64,000 bases of DNA from Streptomyces pactum. GTDB lineage: Bacteria > Actinomycetota > Actinomycetes > Streptomycetales > Streptomycetaceae. The first letter of the stretch is position 1. Each line of letters begins with the position of its first letter. Location of the stretch: assembly GCF_002005225.1 (NCBI RefSeq), contig NZ_CP019724.1, positions 4,280,501 through 4,344,500 on the forward strand. The letters are read 5' to 3'. Shown piece by piece: positions 25,463 to 33,784 of this stretch. A program made the translations under genes and the position numbers. Under the pieces are notes generated by a model. The model made no database searches. It worked only from the letters and a program-made list of their open reading frames with translations, and had not been told where the DNA came from.

Positions 25463-25923
25463 CCGCGCGTCGTGCGGCGGACGGCGCGGCCGAGGAGCAG
25501 CGGCAAGGCCATGTGGTGCACCGGCGCCGCCAGGGCCCACAGCACCCGGCCGGTCAGGCGTTCGTGACGCACGTACGTCGCCCAGACCAGCCGCGAGTCG
25601 TCGACGGTCACGACGTTGCGCACGGTCAGCGACGGGGCCCGGGCCTCCAGGGCGATCCTGCCCGGCCCGGACTCCACCACGCGCCACCCCACCACGTGCC
25701 GCGCCGAGGACCGCGGCCCCAGCCGCAGGCCCAGTACGCCGGCCCAGCCCGCCCTGATCAGCTCGCGCAGGAGTACCGGGACGTCCTCGTAGCTGGCCCG
25801 CACCCACTCCTCGGGCGTGAGCCGGGGCAGTCCGGCGGCCGGGAGCTCGAACGCCGACGCGAGGTCGGCGCCGGCCGGGGCCACCCGGACGCGACGGATG
25901 GCAGGGGTACCGGTCGGTGCCAT
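25447..25923 (-). CDS. DUF2867-like protein
   Basis: 158 residues, no signal peptide. It resembles DUF2867, a START/SRPBCC-like fold: GLRLGPRSSARHVVGWRVV, then LEARAPSLTVRNVVTVDDS, an aromatic strand LVWATYVRHE, and the C-terminal helix HHMALPLLLGRAVRR. Its function is not known. The stop codon lies inside the 18-bp tandem repeat, so the extreme C-terminus (TTRGTDGA) may be repeat-derived. Confidence 0.7.
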   Translation of the reverse strand: MAPTGTPAIRRVRVAPAGADLASAFELPAAGLPRLTPEEWVRASYEDVPVLLRELIRAGWAGVLGLRLGPRSSARHVVGWRVVESGPGRIALEARAPSLTVRNVVTVDDSRLVWATYVRHERLTGRVLWALAAPVHHMALPLLLGRAVRRTTRGTDGA

Positions 25924-25978
25924 GCGCGGATTCTAGGGCGCGGGGCCGGCCGCCCGCCGGGTGCCCGGGGCGCGATCG

Positions 25979-26773
25979 CTAGCGCCGCGGCGTCTCCATC
26001 CCCAGCACCCGGTCCTTGAGCGCCGGGAACTGCTCCCTGGTCCGCGCCACCTGCGCCGGGTCGAACTCCACCGTGAGGACCTCCTCGTCCGCACCGGCCT
26101 CCGCCAGCACCTCACCCCACGGATCGACCACGATCGAGTGACCGGCCTGCGGAACCCCGGCGTGCGTCCCGGCCGTTCCGCACGCGAGGACGAACGCCTG
26201 GTTCTCCACCGCCCGCGCCCGGGCCAGGAGCGTCCAGTGGGACCGGCGGCGCTCCGGCCAGCCCGCCGGGACGGCGAGGGTCTCGGCACCGGCGTCGACG
26301 AGTGAGCGGAAGAGTTCGGGGAAGCGGAGGTCGTAGCAGGTCGCCACGCCGAGGGTCGTCCCCGGCAGACGCACCGTCACCAGTTCGCGCCCCGCACCCA
26401 TCAGCACGGCCTCGCCCTTGTCGAAGCCGAACCGGTGGATCTTGCGATAGGCGGCGGCCAGGTCACCGGAGGGGGAGAAGACGAGAGAGGTGTTGTACAG
26501 CCGCCCGTCGGCGGCACGCTCGGGGACGGACCCCGCGTGCAGCCACACGCCGGCGTCGCTCGCCGCCTTCGCCATCGCCTCGTACGTCGGGCCCTCCAGC
26601 GGCTCGGCCTGCGCGCCGAACTCCTCGAAGGCGAACGCGCCGGTGGTCCACAGCTCCGGCAGCACGACGAGGTCGGCGCCCGCTTGCTCCCGTACCAGCG
26701 CCGCCATTCGTCGGCGGCGACCTTCGGCGGATTCACCCTCGTTCACGGCGATTTGGATCAAAGAGGCGCGCAC
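25979..26773 (-). CDS. Carbon-nitrogen hydrolase, NIT2/omega-amidase type
   Basis: 264 residues from the GTG at 26773; the reading frame is open far upstream but conservation begins at VRASLIQIAVN. The catalytic triad of the nitrilase superfamily is complete: Glu in LPELWT (about residue 42), Lys in YRKIHRF (about 110) and Cys in TCYDLRFPE (about 145). The compact size and CYDLRFPELFR favour an amidase of the omega-amidase/NIT2 branch over a true nitrilase. The substrate is probably a small amide such as alpha-ketoglutaramate (inferred). It is divergent from the mycothiol-enzyme gene, and the shared upstream region contains a large hairpin. Confidence 0.9.
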   Translation of the reverse strand: MRASLIQIAVNEGESAEGRRRRMAALVREQAGADLVVLPELWTTGAFAFEEFGAQAEPLEGPTYEAMAKAASDAGVWLHAGSVPERAADGRLYNTSLVFSPSGDLAAAYRKIHRFGFDKGEAVLMGAGRELVTVRLPGTTLGVATCYDLRFPELFRSLVDAGAETLAVPAGWPERRRSHWTLLARARAVENQAFVLACGTAGTHAGVPQAGHSIVVDPWGEVLAEAGADEEVLTVEFDPAQVARTREQFPALKDRVLGMETPRR

Positions 26774-26860
26774 ACTACCACCGTCCTGGCGTTCAAGCCG
26801 TCCACACGGGCCTACGATCGTCACACGAAAGCACTGCCGGGGTGCCGCACAGCAGCGTAA

Positions 26861-26912
26861 CTTGGGGGTCCCCCCGGTTCGAGCGCAGCCGAGAACCGGG
26901 GGGAGCCCCAAG
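26861..26912. repeat. Large inverted repeat of a dispersed Streptomyces type
   Basis: Two 20-base arms (26861-26880 and 26893-26912) pair with a single mismatch around a 12-nt loop containing GAGCGCAGCCGA. The stem CTTGGGGG...CCGGTTC and this loop are, from memory, typical of a repeat scattered between genes in Streptomyces genomes. It lies 81 bases upstream of the next plus-strand gene. Confidence 0.75.
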
Positions 26913-26992
26913 ACCGCGCCGACCGCAGCCACCTCCCACTGGCACCGCCGCCACAACCCGCCCGTGTACCGACCGCCGAGGGGTCCCGTTCC

Positions 26993-27817
26993 GTGAGTCT
27001 GCATCCCACCCTCCAGCCCTACGCCGACGCCTGGACTCACTCCATCGAGGCGATATCCGAGCTGGTCCAGCCGCTTGTGGAAGCAGAGTGGAACCGCCGT
27101 ACCCCCTGCCCGGGCTGGTCGGTGCGCGACGTCGTCTCCCACGTGATGGGTCTGGACTCCGAGATGCTCGGCGACCCGCGTCCCATCCACACACTCCCGC
27201 GCGACCTCTTCCACGTCACCAATGACCACCAGCGCTACATGGAGATGCAGGTCGACGTCCGCCGCCACCACACGGCGCCGGAGATGACGTCCGAGCTGGA
27301 GTACATGATCATCCGGCGCAACCGCCAGCTCCGGAACGAGTCGCGGGCCCCCGGCACGAAGGTGCGCGGTCCGCTCGGCACCGAGCTGACCCTGGAGGAG
27401 TCGATGCGCCGGCACGCCTTCGACGTCTGGGCGCACGAGCAGGACCTGCGCACGGCGCTCGGCCGCCCCGGCAACCTCGACTCCCCCGGCGCGCACGTCG
27501 CCCGCGACGTGCTGCTCGGCGAGCTGCCGGGGGTCGTCGCCGAGCGCGCGGACGCGCCCCGCAGCTCCGCCGTCGTCTTCGACGTCCACGGTCCGGTCGA
27601 GTTCCTGCGCACCATCCGCGTCGACATCCAGGGCCGCGGCACCCTGGAGACGGCCCCCGCCCTCGGCCCCGCCGCCACCCTCACGCTCGACTGGGAGACC
27701 TACGTCCGCCTCGCCTGCGGCCGCGTGACCCCGCGAGCGGCGGAGGACCGGATCAAGACGGAGGGCGACCAGGACCTGACGGCGGCGATCCTGCGGAACT
27801 TCACGGTGACGCCGTGA
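26993..27817 (+). CDS. Maleylpyruvate isomerase-family (DinB-like) mycothiol-dependent enzyme
   Basis: 274 residues from the GTG at 26993, with GAGGGG 9 bases upstream. The N-terminal four-helix DinB/MDMPI domain shows WNRRTPCPGWSVRDVVSHVMGLD, whose His is one metal ligand. A second cluster, HAFDVWAHEQDLR (about residue 145), supplies the other two His. A C-terminal SCP2-like domain follows (DWETYVRLACGR and late Ile/Leu). Relatives use mycothiol for isomerisation or transfer reactions; the substrate is unknown. Confidence 0.87.
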   Translation: MSLHPTLQPYADAWTHSIEAISELVQPLVEAEWNRRTPCPGWSVRDVVSHVMGLDSEMLGDPRPIHTLPRDLFHVTNDHQRYMEMQVDVRRHHTAPEMTSELEYMIIRRNRQLRNESRAPGTKVRGPLGTELTLEESMRRHAFDVWAHEQDLRTALGRPGNLDSPGAHVARDVLLGELPGVVAERADAPRSSAVVFDVHGPVEFLRTIRVDIQGRGTLETAPALGPAATLTLDWETYVRLACGRVTPRAAEDRIKTEGDQDLTAAILRNFTVTP

Positions 27818-27867
27818 CGCCGTGACGCGGAGTGATGCGGAGTGATGCGGTCACGCCGGGTGGTGAG

Positions 27868-27940
27868 ATCCAGCCCGTCCGGCGTTCGAGGACGGAGCCG
27901 TTCAGGCCGAGGCGGAGGTCTGGGGGCGGCGGCCCCCAGC
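27868..27940. repeat. Dispersed Streptomyces intergenic repeat with 3' hairpin
   Basis: The segment starting ATCCAGCCCGTCCGGCGTTC and ending with the hairpin at 27920-27939 (8-bp stem, 4-nt loop) resembles a sequence I recall from many Streptomyces intergenic regions, usually downstream of genes. Here it lies between the convergent ends at 27817 and 27964. A short direct repeat (GGAGTGATGC twice, 27829-27848) precedes it. The hairpin may act as the shared terminator. Confidence 0.7.
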
Positions 27941-27963
27941 CGGCCCGCCCCCACGCCGGGCAC

Positions 27964-29274
27964 CTACACGGGGACGTGCACCGTCTCCACCCGGCTCGCC
28001 ACCAACCGCTCCCGCTCCCGGCGAGCCGCCCGCTTCCGCAGCCGCAGGATCTGCGTCACCCCGAGCGCCTGCAACACGAACACGGACGAGAAGGCGACCC
28101 CGTAGTCGTCCCCGGTCGCGTCCAGCAGCAGCCCCACCGCGAACAACGTGGTCATCGACGCCACGAAACCGCCCATGTTCGTGATCCCGGACGCCGTGCC
28201 CTGCCGCTCCGGCGGATTCGCCGGCCGCGCGAAGTCGAAACCGATCATCGACGCCGGCCCGCACGCGCCCAGCACCGCGCACAGCACGACGAGCAGCCAC
28301 ATCGGCGCGTGGTCGGCCGGGTAGGCGAGCGTCGCCGCCCACAGGAGCGCCGTCGCGCCGACCGTGCCGAGCGCCAGCGGCAGCCGCGCCGCGTGGTGAC
28401 GGGCGATGACCTGGCCGTAGACCAGGCCGACCGTCATGTTGGACAGCACGACGAGGGTGAGCAGCCCGCCGGCCGTGGCGCGGGACAGCCCCTGCGCCTC
28501 GACCAGGAACGGCATCCCCCACAGCAGCAGGAACACCATCGCCGGGAACTGGGTGGTGAAGTGCACCCACAGCCCGAGCCGCGTCCCCGGCTCCCGCCAG
28601 GACATGGCGATCTGCCGCCGTACGTACGCGGCCCCCTGGTGGGGCAGCGGCTCCGGCTCGTGCCCCTCGGGGTGGTCCTTCAGGAAGAGCACCAGGAGGA
28701 CGAGGACGACCACGCCCGCCAGCGCGCTGCCCGCGAACGCGGCCGTCCAGCCGATGCCGTGCAGCAGCCGGGCCAGGACGAGGGTGGAGACCAGGTTGCC
28801 CGCCATGCCGACCAGTCCGGCGAGCTGGGCGACCATCGGCCCGCGCCGGGCCGGGAACCAGCGGGTGCCCAGCCGCAGCACGCTGATGAACGTCATCGCG
28901 TCCCCGCAGCCCAGCAGGGCCCGCGAGGCGAGCGCCATGCCGTACGAGGGGGAGAAGGCGAAGCCCAACTGCCCCGCCGTGAACAGGACGACGCCGATGC
29001 CCAGCACCTTCTTGGTGCCGAGCCGGTCGACCAGCAGGCCGACCGGTATCTGCATACCGGCGTAGACCAGCAGTTGGAGGATGGAGAAGGTGGACAGGGC
29101 GGAGGCGTTGACGTGGAAGCGGTCGGCGGCGTCGAGGCCGGCCACCCCCAGGGACGTACGGAAGATGACGGCGACGAAGTAGACGGAGACGCCGATCCCC
29201 CAGACGGCGATCGCGCGCCGGCCGCCCGGCGGATCACCGGGCAGGATCTTCCCGGCCGACGTGGCCGAACTCAT
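27964..29274 (-). CDS. MFS transporter
   Basis: 436 residues with about 12 membrane helices. The first cytoplasmic loop carries the MFS motif as GLLVDRLGTKKV (about residue 85). A long central loop (HPEGHEPEPLPHQG) separates the two halves. It looks like an NNP- or ACS-type sugar-acid/anion permease branch, but no substrate can be assigned. The ATG at 29274 overlaps the GntR gene stop (ATGA), so the two are translationally coupled and the GntR protein very probably controls this transporter. Confidence 0.9.
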   Translation of the reverse strand: MSSATSAGKILPGDPPGGRRAIAVWGIGVSVYFVAVIFRTSLGVAGLDAADRFHVNASALSTFSILQLLVYAGMQIPVGLLVDRLGTKKVLGIGVVLFTAGQLGFAFSPSYGMALASRALLGCGDAMTFISVLRLGTRWFPARRGPMVAQLAGLVGMAGNLVSTLVLARLLHGIGWTAAFAGSALAGVVVLVLLVLFLKDHPEGHEPEPLPHQGAAYVRRQIAMSWREPGTRLGLWVHFTTQFPAMVFLLLWGMPFLVEAQGLSRATAGGLLTLVVLSNMTVGLVYGQVIARHHAARLPLALGTVGATALLWAATLAYPADHAPMWLLVVLCAVLGACGPASMIGFDFARPANPPERQGTASGITNMGGFVASMTTLFAVGLLLDATGDDYGVAFSSVFVLQALGVTQILRLRKRAARRERERLVASRVETVHVPV

Positions 29275-29921
29275 CGGACCTCCCCCCGGGCCAGGTGTGA
29301 GAACCAGCCCACGTGCCGGTGGACCACTCCGACGGCCGCCTCCGCGTCCCCGGAGCGCAGCGCGTCGAGGATCTCCTCGTGCTCGGCCAGGGTCTTGGCT
29401 ATCCGGTCGGGGTGGGAGTGCATGACGGCGACGCCCATGCGCAGTTGGCGGTCGCGGAGCTGGTCGTAGAGGCGGGAGAGGATCTCGTTGCCGCCGCTGC
29501 GGACGATCTCGGCGTGGAAGCAGCGGTCGGTGACGGAGGCGGCGGCGAAGTCCCCGGCGGCGGCCTGCTCCTGCTGCCGGGCGAGGAGTTCCTCCAGCCG
29601 TACGACGAGGCCGGGCGGTGCGGGTACGGCCTTCCTGGCCGCGTGCTCCTCCACCAGCAGCCGGGTCTCCACCACGTCCGCGATCTCCTGCGCGGAGACG
29701 GGCAGGACCAGCGCGCCCTTCTTCGGGTACAGCCGGATCAGGCCCTCGGCCTCGAGCCGGAGCAGCGCCTCGCGCACCGGGGTGCGGGAGACGCCCACGG
29801 CCTCGGCGAGCTCACCCTCGGTGAGCAGGGTCCCGCCCTCGTAGCGGCGCTCCAGGACGCCCTGCTTGACGTGGGTGTAGACGCGGTCCGCCGCGGGGGG
29901 CTGCTTCACTGCCGTGGTCAT
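29271..29921 (-). CDS. GntR-family regulator, FCD (FadR) subfamily
   Basis: 216 residues from the ATG at 29921. The winged helix-turn-helix (about 15-75) has LLTEGELAEAVGVSRTPVREAL, a textbook GntR recognition region. The C-terminal FCD helical domain shows the metal-ligand Asp/His in TDRCFHAEI and further His in HEEIL and HRHVGWF. Ligands are typically small carboxylates, which fits a coupled transporter gene downstream. TATTCT lies six bases before the ATG and no ribosome site is seen, so the message may be leaderless. Confidence 0.92.
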   Translation of the reverse strand: MTTAVKQPPAADRVYTHVKQGVLERRYEGGTLLTEGELAEAVGVSRTPVREALLRLEAEGLIRLYPKKGALVLPVSAQEIADVVETRLLVEEHAARKAVPAPPGLVVRLEELLARQQEQAAAGDFAAASVTDRCFHAEIVRSGGNEILSRLYDQLRDRQLRMGVAVMHSHPDRIAKTLAEHEEILDALRSGDAEAAVGVVHRHVGWFSHLARGEVR

Positions 29922-30128
29922 GCCGACAGAATAGATACAACAGGGACGCAAGAAGGGGCCGGTCCAGCATGCGGACGTCCGGCCACCCGTCAGGGGGACC
30001 CGGGGGGCCTCCTCCGACCGCCGTGCAACCATCCGTGCTATTCACGAGTCGCACAGGCGCGGCCGAAGCGACACCGACCACAACTGGGCCGCACTCCAGG
30101 GGAATTCATCACAATCGGGGTACTCGTC

Positions 30129-31106
30129 TTGATAAACGACATTCACGGCGTCCGCCGCCGCAGAGCCGTCGCCGTCGCCCTGACCAGCGGCGCCGTACTC
30201 GCGACCGGAGCCCTCTCCACCGCACCCGCGCAGGCCGCCGCCGTGCCCGCGCGAAGCGTCTCCGCACCCGCGAAGACAGCCGTCGTGCCCGCGCGGAGCC
30301 TGTCCGCACCCGCGCCGGCCGCGCCCTCGATCGCCGCCAAGGGCGGCTTCCTGATGAACGACGCGAACGGCGGGTCGCTCTACACCAAGGCCGCGGACAC
30401 CAGGCGTTCCACGGGCTCCACGACCAAGATCATGACCGCCAAGGTCGTGCTCTCGCAGCCCAAGCTGAACCTGGACGCCAAGGTCACGATCCAGATGGCG
30501 TACAGCGACTACATCGTGTCGAAGAACGCCTCCTCCGCCCGCCTGATCGTCGGCGACAAGGTGACGGTCCGGCAGTTGCTGTACGGGCTGATGCTGCCGT
30601 CCGGCTGCGACGCCGCGTACGCGCTCGCCGACAAGTTCGGCTCGGGCGGGACGCGGGCGGCCCGGGTGAAGTCGTTCATCGGCAAGATGAACTCCACCGC
30701 CAAGAGCCTCGGCCTGAAGAACACGCACTTCGACTCGTTCGACGGCATCGGCAACGGCAAGAACTACTCCACGCCGCGCGACCTGACGAAGCTCGCGAGC
30801 AGCGCGATGAAGAGCTCCACCTTCCGCACCATCGTCAAGACGAAGAAGTACACGGCGAAGACGGTCACCAAGAAGGGCGGCACCCGCACGATGGCGCCCT
30901 GGACCAACACCAACACCCTGCTCGGCAGTTACAGCGGCGCGATCGGCGTGAAGACCGGGTCGGGACCGGAGGCCAAGTACTGCCTGGTCTTCGCCGCCAC
31001 CCGGAAGGGCAAGACCGTCATCGGCACGGTCCTGACCTCCTCGTCCTCGGCCCAGCGCACCACGGACGCGACGAAGCTCATGAACTACGGGTTCGGCAGG
31101 ATCTGA
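30129..31106 (+). CDS. D-Ala-D-Ala peptidase/transpeptidase (S11, Streptomyces K15-like)
   Basis: 325 residues if translation starts at the TTG at 30129, which has GGGG about 9 bases upstream and is followed by a basic n-region and a hydrophobic signal (AVAVALTSGAVLATGAL, cleavage near AQA). A spacer with two Pro-Ala-Arg-Ser repeats precedes the penicillin-binding domain. Active-site motifs: STTK (nucleophile Ser), SGC in place of the usual SGN, and KTG. The SGC triad is that of the Streptomyces K15 DD-transpeptidase. It acts on peptidoglycan stem peptides outside the membrane. A terminator follows at 31123-31156. Confidence 0.92.
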   Translation: MINDIHGVRRRRAVAVALTSGAVLATGALSTAPAQAAAVPARSVSAPAKTAVVPARSLSAPAPAAPSIAAKGGFLMNDANGGSLYTKAADTRRSTGSTTKIMTAKVVLSQPKLNLDAKVTIQMAYSDYIVSKNASSARLIVGDKVTVRQLLYGLMLPSGCDAAYALADKFGSGGTRAARVKSFIGKMNSTAKSLGLKNTHFDSFDGIGNGKNYSTPRDLTKLASSAMKSSTFRTIVKTKKYTAKTVTKKGGTRTMAPWTNTNTLLGSYSGAIGVKTGSGPEAKYCLVFAATRKGKTVIGTVLTSSSSAQRTTDATKLMNYGFGRI

Positions 31107-31122
31107 CACGCACGAAGTCGTC

Positions 31123-31156
31123 CGAAGGGGCTCACCTGTGCCGGTGGGCCCCTTCG
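31123..31156 (+). terminator. Terminator after the DD-peptidase gene
   Basis: A 9-bp outer stem (31123-31131 with 31148-31156) plus an inner 4-bp stem (CACC/GGTG) and a 6-nt loop, starting 16 bases after the stop codon. Confidence 0.75.
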
Positions 31157-31283
31157 CCATACACCCGGCCCATTGGCCGACACAGCGGTTCTCGATCATT
31201 TTCGCTCGCAGTCGTGAACGTTTCGGAGACCGCTGGCATATGCCCTCGGTCCGGCCCTACGTTCCGCGACGGAGGTGGTTCAC

Positions 31284-32261
31284 ATGAACGAACCCGGCAA
31301 ACGGCGGAACTCCGCCGAGCGGCACGAGGCGATCGACGTCAACGATTTCGTGTACGCGGCCACCGGCGCCCGAGTGCGGAGGCTGACCATGCCCGACGGA
31401 AACCACTGGTTCCCGGCGGCGGACGTGTGCAAGGAGTTGGGATACACCACGACCCGAAAGGCGCTTCTCGATCACGTTCCGGAGGAGCATCGAGACAATC
31501 TCGAGACTGTGACTGGAAGTCACAGTCTCGGCGTTCCCGCAGGTAGGAGCTGGCGCCGAGACCTGCAACTCATCGATCTCCAAGGTCTCATCCTCCTCGT
31601 CAACGCCTGCACCAAACCGGCCTGCGCCCCCTTCAAGCAGTGGGTCGCCGAGGTCATCGAGACCGTGCAGCGCGAGGGTTCGTACTCTCTGGACGAGGCC
31701 GAGGTGCAGCCCGCCGCAGCCGGCGCGCCCATCGCCTACGCCATGCCGGACCAGGTGGCCGAGGCGATCGTCCGGCTGGAGGCGCACAATCTGAAGCTGG
31801 ACGAGGAGCTGGCCGAGGGCCAACGTACGTCGATCGCGTTGCAGAAGGAGATGCTGTCCACGCAGCAGGCCACCCTCGCCGCCCAGCAGGCCACCCTCGC
31901 CGTGCAACAGGCCATGGTGCACGCCTTGGAGCGCATCGCGGACCGGTTCGACACCCTGGTCCTCCACCAGGGCGGAGCCCTCGGCCAGCTCGCCCCGGCA
32001 CCCACCACGGAGTCCGTACTGGCCGACTGGCGGCAGCGGTTGTCCGTGACGGAGGGCGTGTGGACGGTCGCCCTGGTCATCGCGCCGGTGCTCGTCGAGA
32101 AGGGGGAGCTGCGGGAGCCTCTGGAGTCGATCGCCGCCCGTACCGGGCTCTCCGTACGGCGGGTCAACGAGTGCCTGCGGCTGCTGCGCACCCATGCCTG
32201 CATCCGCTCACGGGGCGGGGCCGAGAACGGCGCTCCGGTGTACGTGCTGAACCGGAGCTAA
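31284..32261 (+). CDS. BRO-N domain regulator (phage antirepressor-like) with C-terminal winged helix
   Basis: 325 residues from the ATG at 31284, 6-8 bases after a strong GGAGGTGG. The N-terminal ~110 residues are a BRO-N domain (NHWFPAADVCKELGYTTTRKAL, then LIDLQGLILLVNACT and FKQWVAEVI), a DNA-binding module of phage antirepressors. A coiled-coil region (about 165-215) contains the repeated peptide QQATLA. The C-terminal 80 residues look like a winged helix (IAARTGLSVRRVNECLRLLR). A perfect 13-bp hairpin lies within the coding region at 31502-31530. The last codon and stop (AGC TAA) are part of the target duplication of the adjacent IS, so the protein is intact. Confidence 0.82.
   Translation: MNEPGKRRNSAERHEAIDVNDFVYAATGARVRRLTMPDGNHWFPAADVCKELGYTTTRKALLDHVPEEHRDNLETVTGSHSLGVPAGRSWRRDLQLIDLQGLILLVNACTKPACAPFKQWVAEVIETVQREGSYSLDEAEVQPAAAGAPIAYAMPDQVAEAIVRLEAHNLKLDEELAEGQRTSIALQKEMLSTQQATLAAQQATLAVQQAMVHALERIADRFDTLVLHQGGALGQLAPAPTTESVLADWRQRLSVTEGVWTVALVIAPVLVEKGELREPLESIAARTGLSVRRVNECLRLLRTHACIRSRGGAENGAPVYVLNRS
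31502..31530 (+). other. Perfect inverted repeat inside the BRO gene
   Basis: Arms of 13 bases (31502-31514 with 31518-31530) and a 3-nt loop lie within codons for the BRO-N domain. Such a long perfect dyad is unusual in coding DNA. It could be an operator, an attenuator or a recombination remnant. Confidence 0.6.
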
Positions 32262-32265
32262 GCCC
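32254..32265. repeat. 12-bp target-site duplication of the IS4 element, left copy
   Basis: GGAGCTAAGCCC here is repeated exactly at 33700-33711, directly flanking the element. It includes the final codon and stop of the BRO gene. Confidence 0.95.
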
Positions 32266-33699
32266 AATGCCGGTGACTTAGACGGCTGTGCCTCGTTGTC
32301 TGCTGTGTGGCGAGGGTGGGGCAGGTCAGGGCGCCTGCGGATGAGCGGTTGTCGGACCGGATCGCGATCGGGGTGCTGACGCAGGCGTTTCCGCCTCATC
32401 TGGTCGATGAGGTGATCGCCGAGAGCGGCCGGACCGAGCAGCGCAGCCGTCTGCTGCCGGCGCGGGTGGTGGTCTACTTCGTTCTCGCGATGTGCCTTTT
32501 CTTCGGGCAGGGATACGAGGAGGTCGCCCGGCTGCTGGGCGAGGGGCTGGGTGATGGGCGGCGGTCGTGGCGGGTGCCGACGACCGCCGCGATCGGGCGG
32601 GCACGCCGGCGTCTGGGCACAGAACCGTTGAGGGCATTGTTCGCCCGGGTCTGCCGGCCGGTGGCCGTGCCCGAGACGGCGGGTGCCTGGTACCGGCACT
32701 GGCGTCTGGTCGCGGTGGACGGCACGACCTTGGACGTGGCGGACACGGCGGCCAACGAGGAGTTCTTCGGCCGCCATGCCTCGACGCGCGGAGCAGCCGC
32801 GTTCCCGCAGGCACGGCTGGTCGCGCTGGCGGAATGCGGCACCCACGCGGTGTTCGGGGCCGTCATCGGTCCGCAGTCGGCGAGCGAGCAGAAACTCTCC
32901 CGGCAGCTGTTCCCCCAGCTTCAGGAAGGGATGCTCCTGCTCGCCGACCGGGGCTTTTACGGATTCGAGTTGTGGCAGGCCGCCCGGGACAGCGGCGCGG
33001 ACCTGCTGTGGCGCGTGCGCAAGAGCGCGGTCCTGCCTGTCACCCAGGTCCTCGGCGATGGCTCCTACCTCAGCACGGTCCATGCCGAAAAGGACCGCAG
33101 GAGCCGCCGCAACCCGGTGGTGGTCCGGGTGATCGAGTACACCCTCGCCCGCACCGGCGACGCCACCGTCTACCGCCTGCTGACCAGCCTGCTCGATCCA
33201 GAGGAAGCACCCGCGCGGGAGCTGGCCGCGCTCTACGCCCAGCGGTGGGAGATCGAGACCACGCTGGACGAGATCAAGACTCACCAACGCGGCCCGAAGC
33301 TCATCCTGCGCTCGAAATACCCGTGGGGTGTGGAGCAGGAGATCTACGGCTTCCTCTTGGTGCACCACGCCGTCCGGCAGTTGATGCACCAAAGCGCCCT
33401 GCGCGAGGGTCTGGACCCTGACCGCCTGTCCTTCACCCGGTCCCTGCGGATCGTGCGCCGCCAGGTCCCGGCCCAGGCGGCGTTTTCCCCCCGGCCGACT
33501 CGCCCGGGCACTGGCCCGCACCCTGGCTGAGATCGCCGAACGCCTCCTGCCCCCACGCCGCCACCGCACCTGCCCCCGAGTGATCAAACGCAAGATGTCC
33601 AACTGGCCGCTCAAACGGGCCGAGCACTCCAACTGGACACCACCCGCACCGGACACCGTCACCATCACTCGGCAGGACAGAACTTAAGTCACCGGCATT
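32266..33699 (+). mobile_element. IS4-family insertion sequence, 1434 bp
   Basis: Perfect 15-bp terminal inverted repeats (AATGCCGGTGACTTA at 32266-32280 and its complement at 33685-33699) are flanked by a perfect 12-bp target duplication. Length, repeat size and duplication length fit the IS4 family. It carries one transposase gene on the plus strand. Perfect ends and duplication indicate a fairly recent insertion. The element separates the BRO gene from the shared terminator at 33722-33756. Confidence 0.95.
32307..33687 (+). pseudogene. IS4-family transposase with a frameshift near the C-terminus
   Basis: The first frame (32307-33530, 407 residues, GTG start) has the DDE signature: AVDGTTLDV, LLADRGFYG, and YAQRWEIETTLDEIK, the Y-R-E-K box of IS4 transposases. 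After RRQVPAQAAF it hits a T4C6 run (33483-33492) and goes out of frame, ending PGTGPHPG. The natural C-terminus (LARTLAEIAERLLPP, then RVIKRKMSNWPLKRAEH) is encoded in the next frame and ends with TAA at 33687 inside the right inverted repeat. One base too many in the C run explains this. The core catalytic residues precede the shift, so partial function or slippage rescue cannot be excluded. Confidence 0.9.
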
Positions 33700-33711
33700 G
33701 GAGCTAAGCCC
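33700..33711. repeat. 12-bp target-site duplication of the IS4 element, right copy
   Basis: Exact copy of 32254-32265, adjoining the right inverted repeat. Confidence 0.95.
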
Positions 33712-33721
33712 GGCACGACAA

Positions 33722-33756
33722 GAGGGGCGTCGCAACTGGAACTTGCGGCGCCCCTC
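33722..33756 (-). terminator. Terminator downstream of bkdC (and originally of the BRO gene)
   Basis: A 14-bp stem with one G-U type pair (33722-33735 with 33743-33756) and a 7-nt loop. It is 28 bases beyond the bkdC stop on the minus strand. Before the IS insertion it would also have stood directly after the BRO gene. Confidence 0.75.
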
Positions 33757-33784
33757 CCGTCATGAATCTAGTCGATCCGTGGCT

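Noticed and set aside
31284..33711. Prophage or integrative element
   Set aside because: A BRO-type gene and one IS are present, but no integrase, tRNA attachment site or structural genes were seen.
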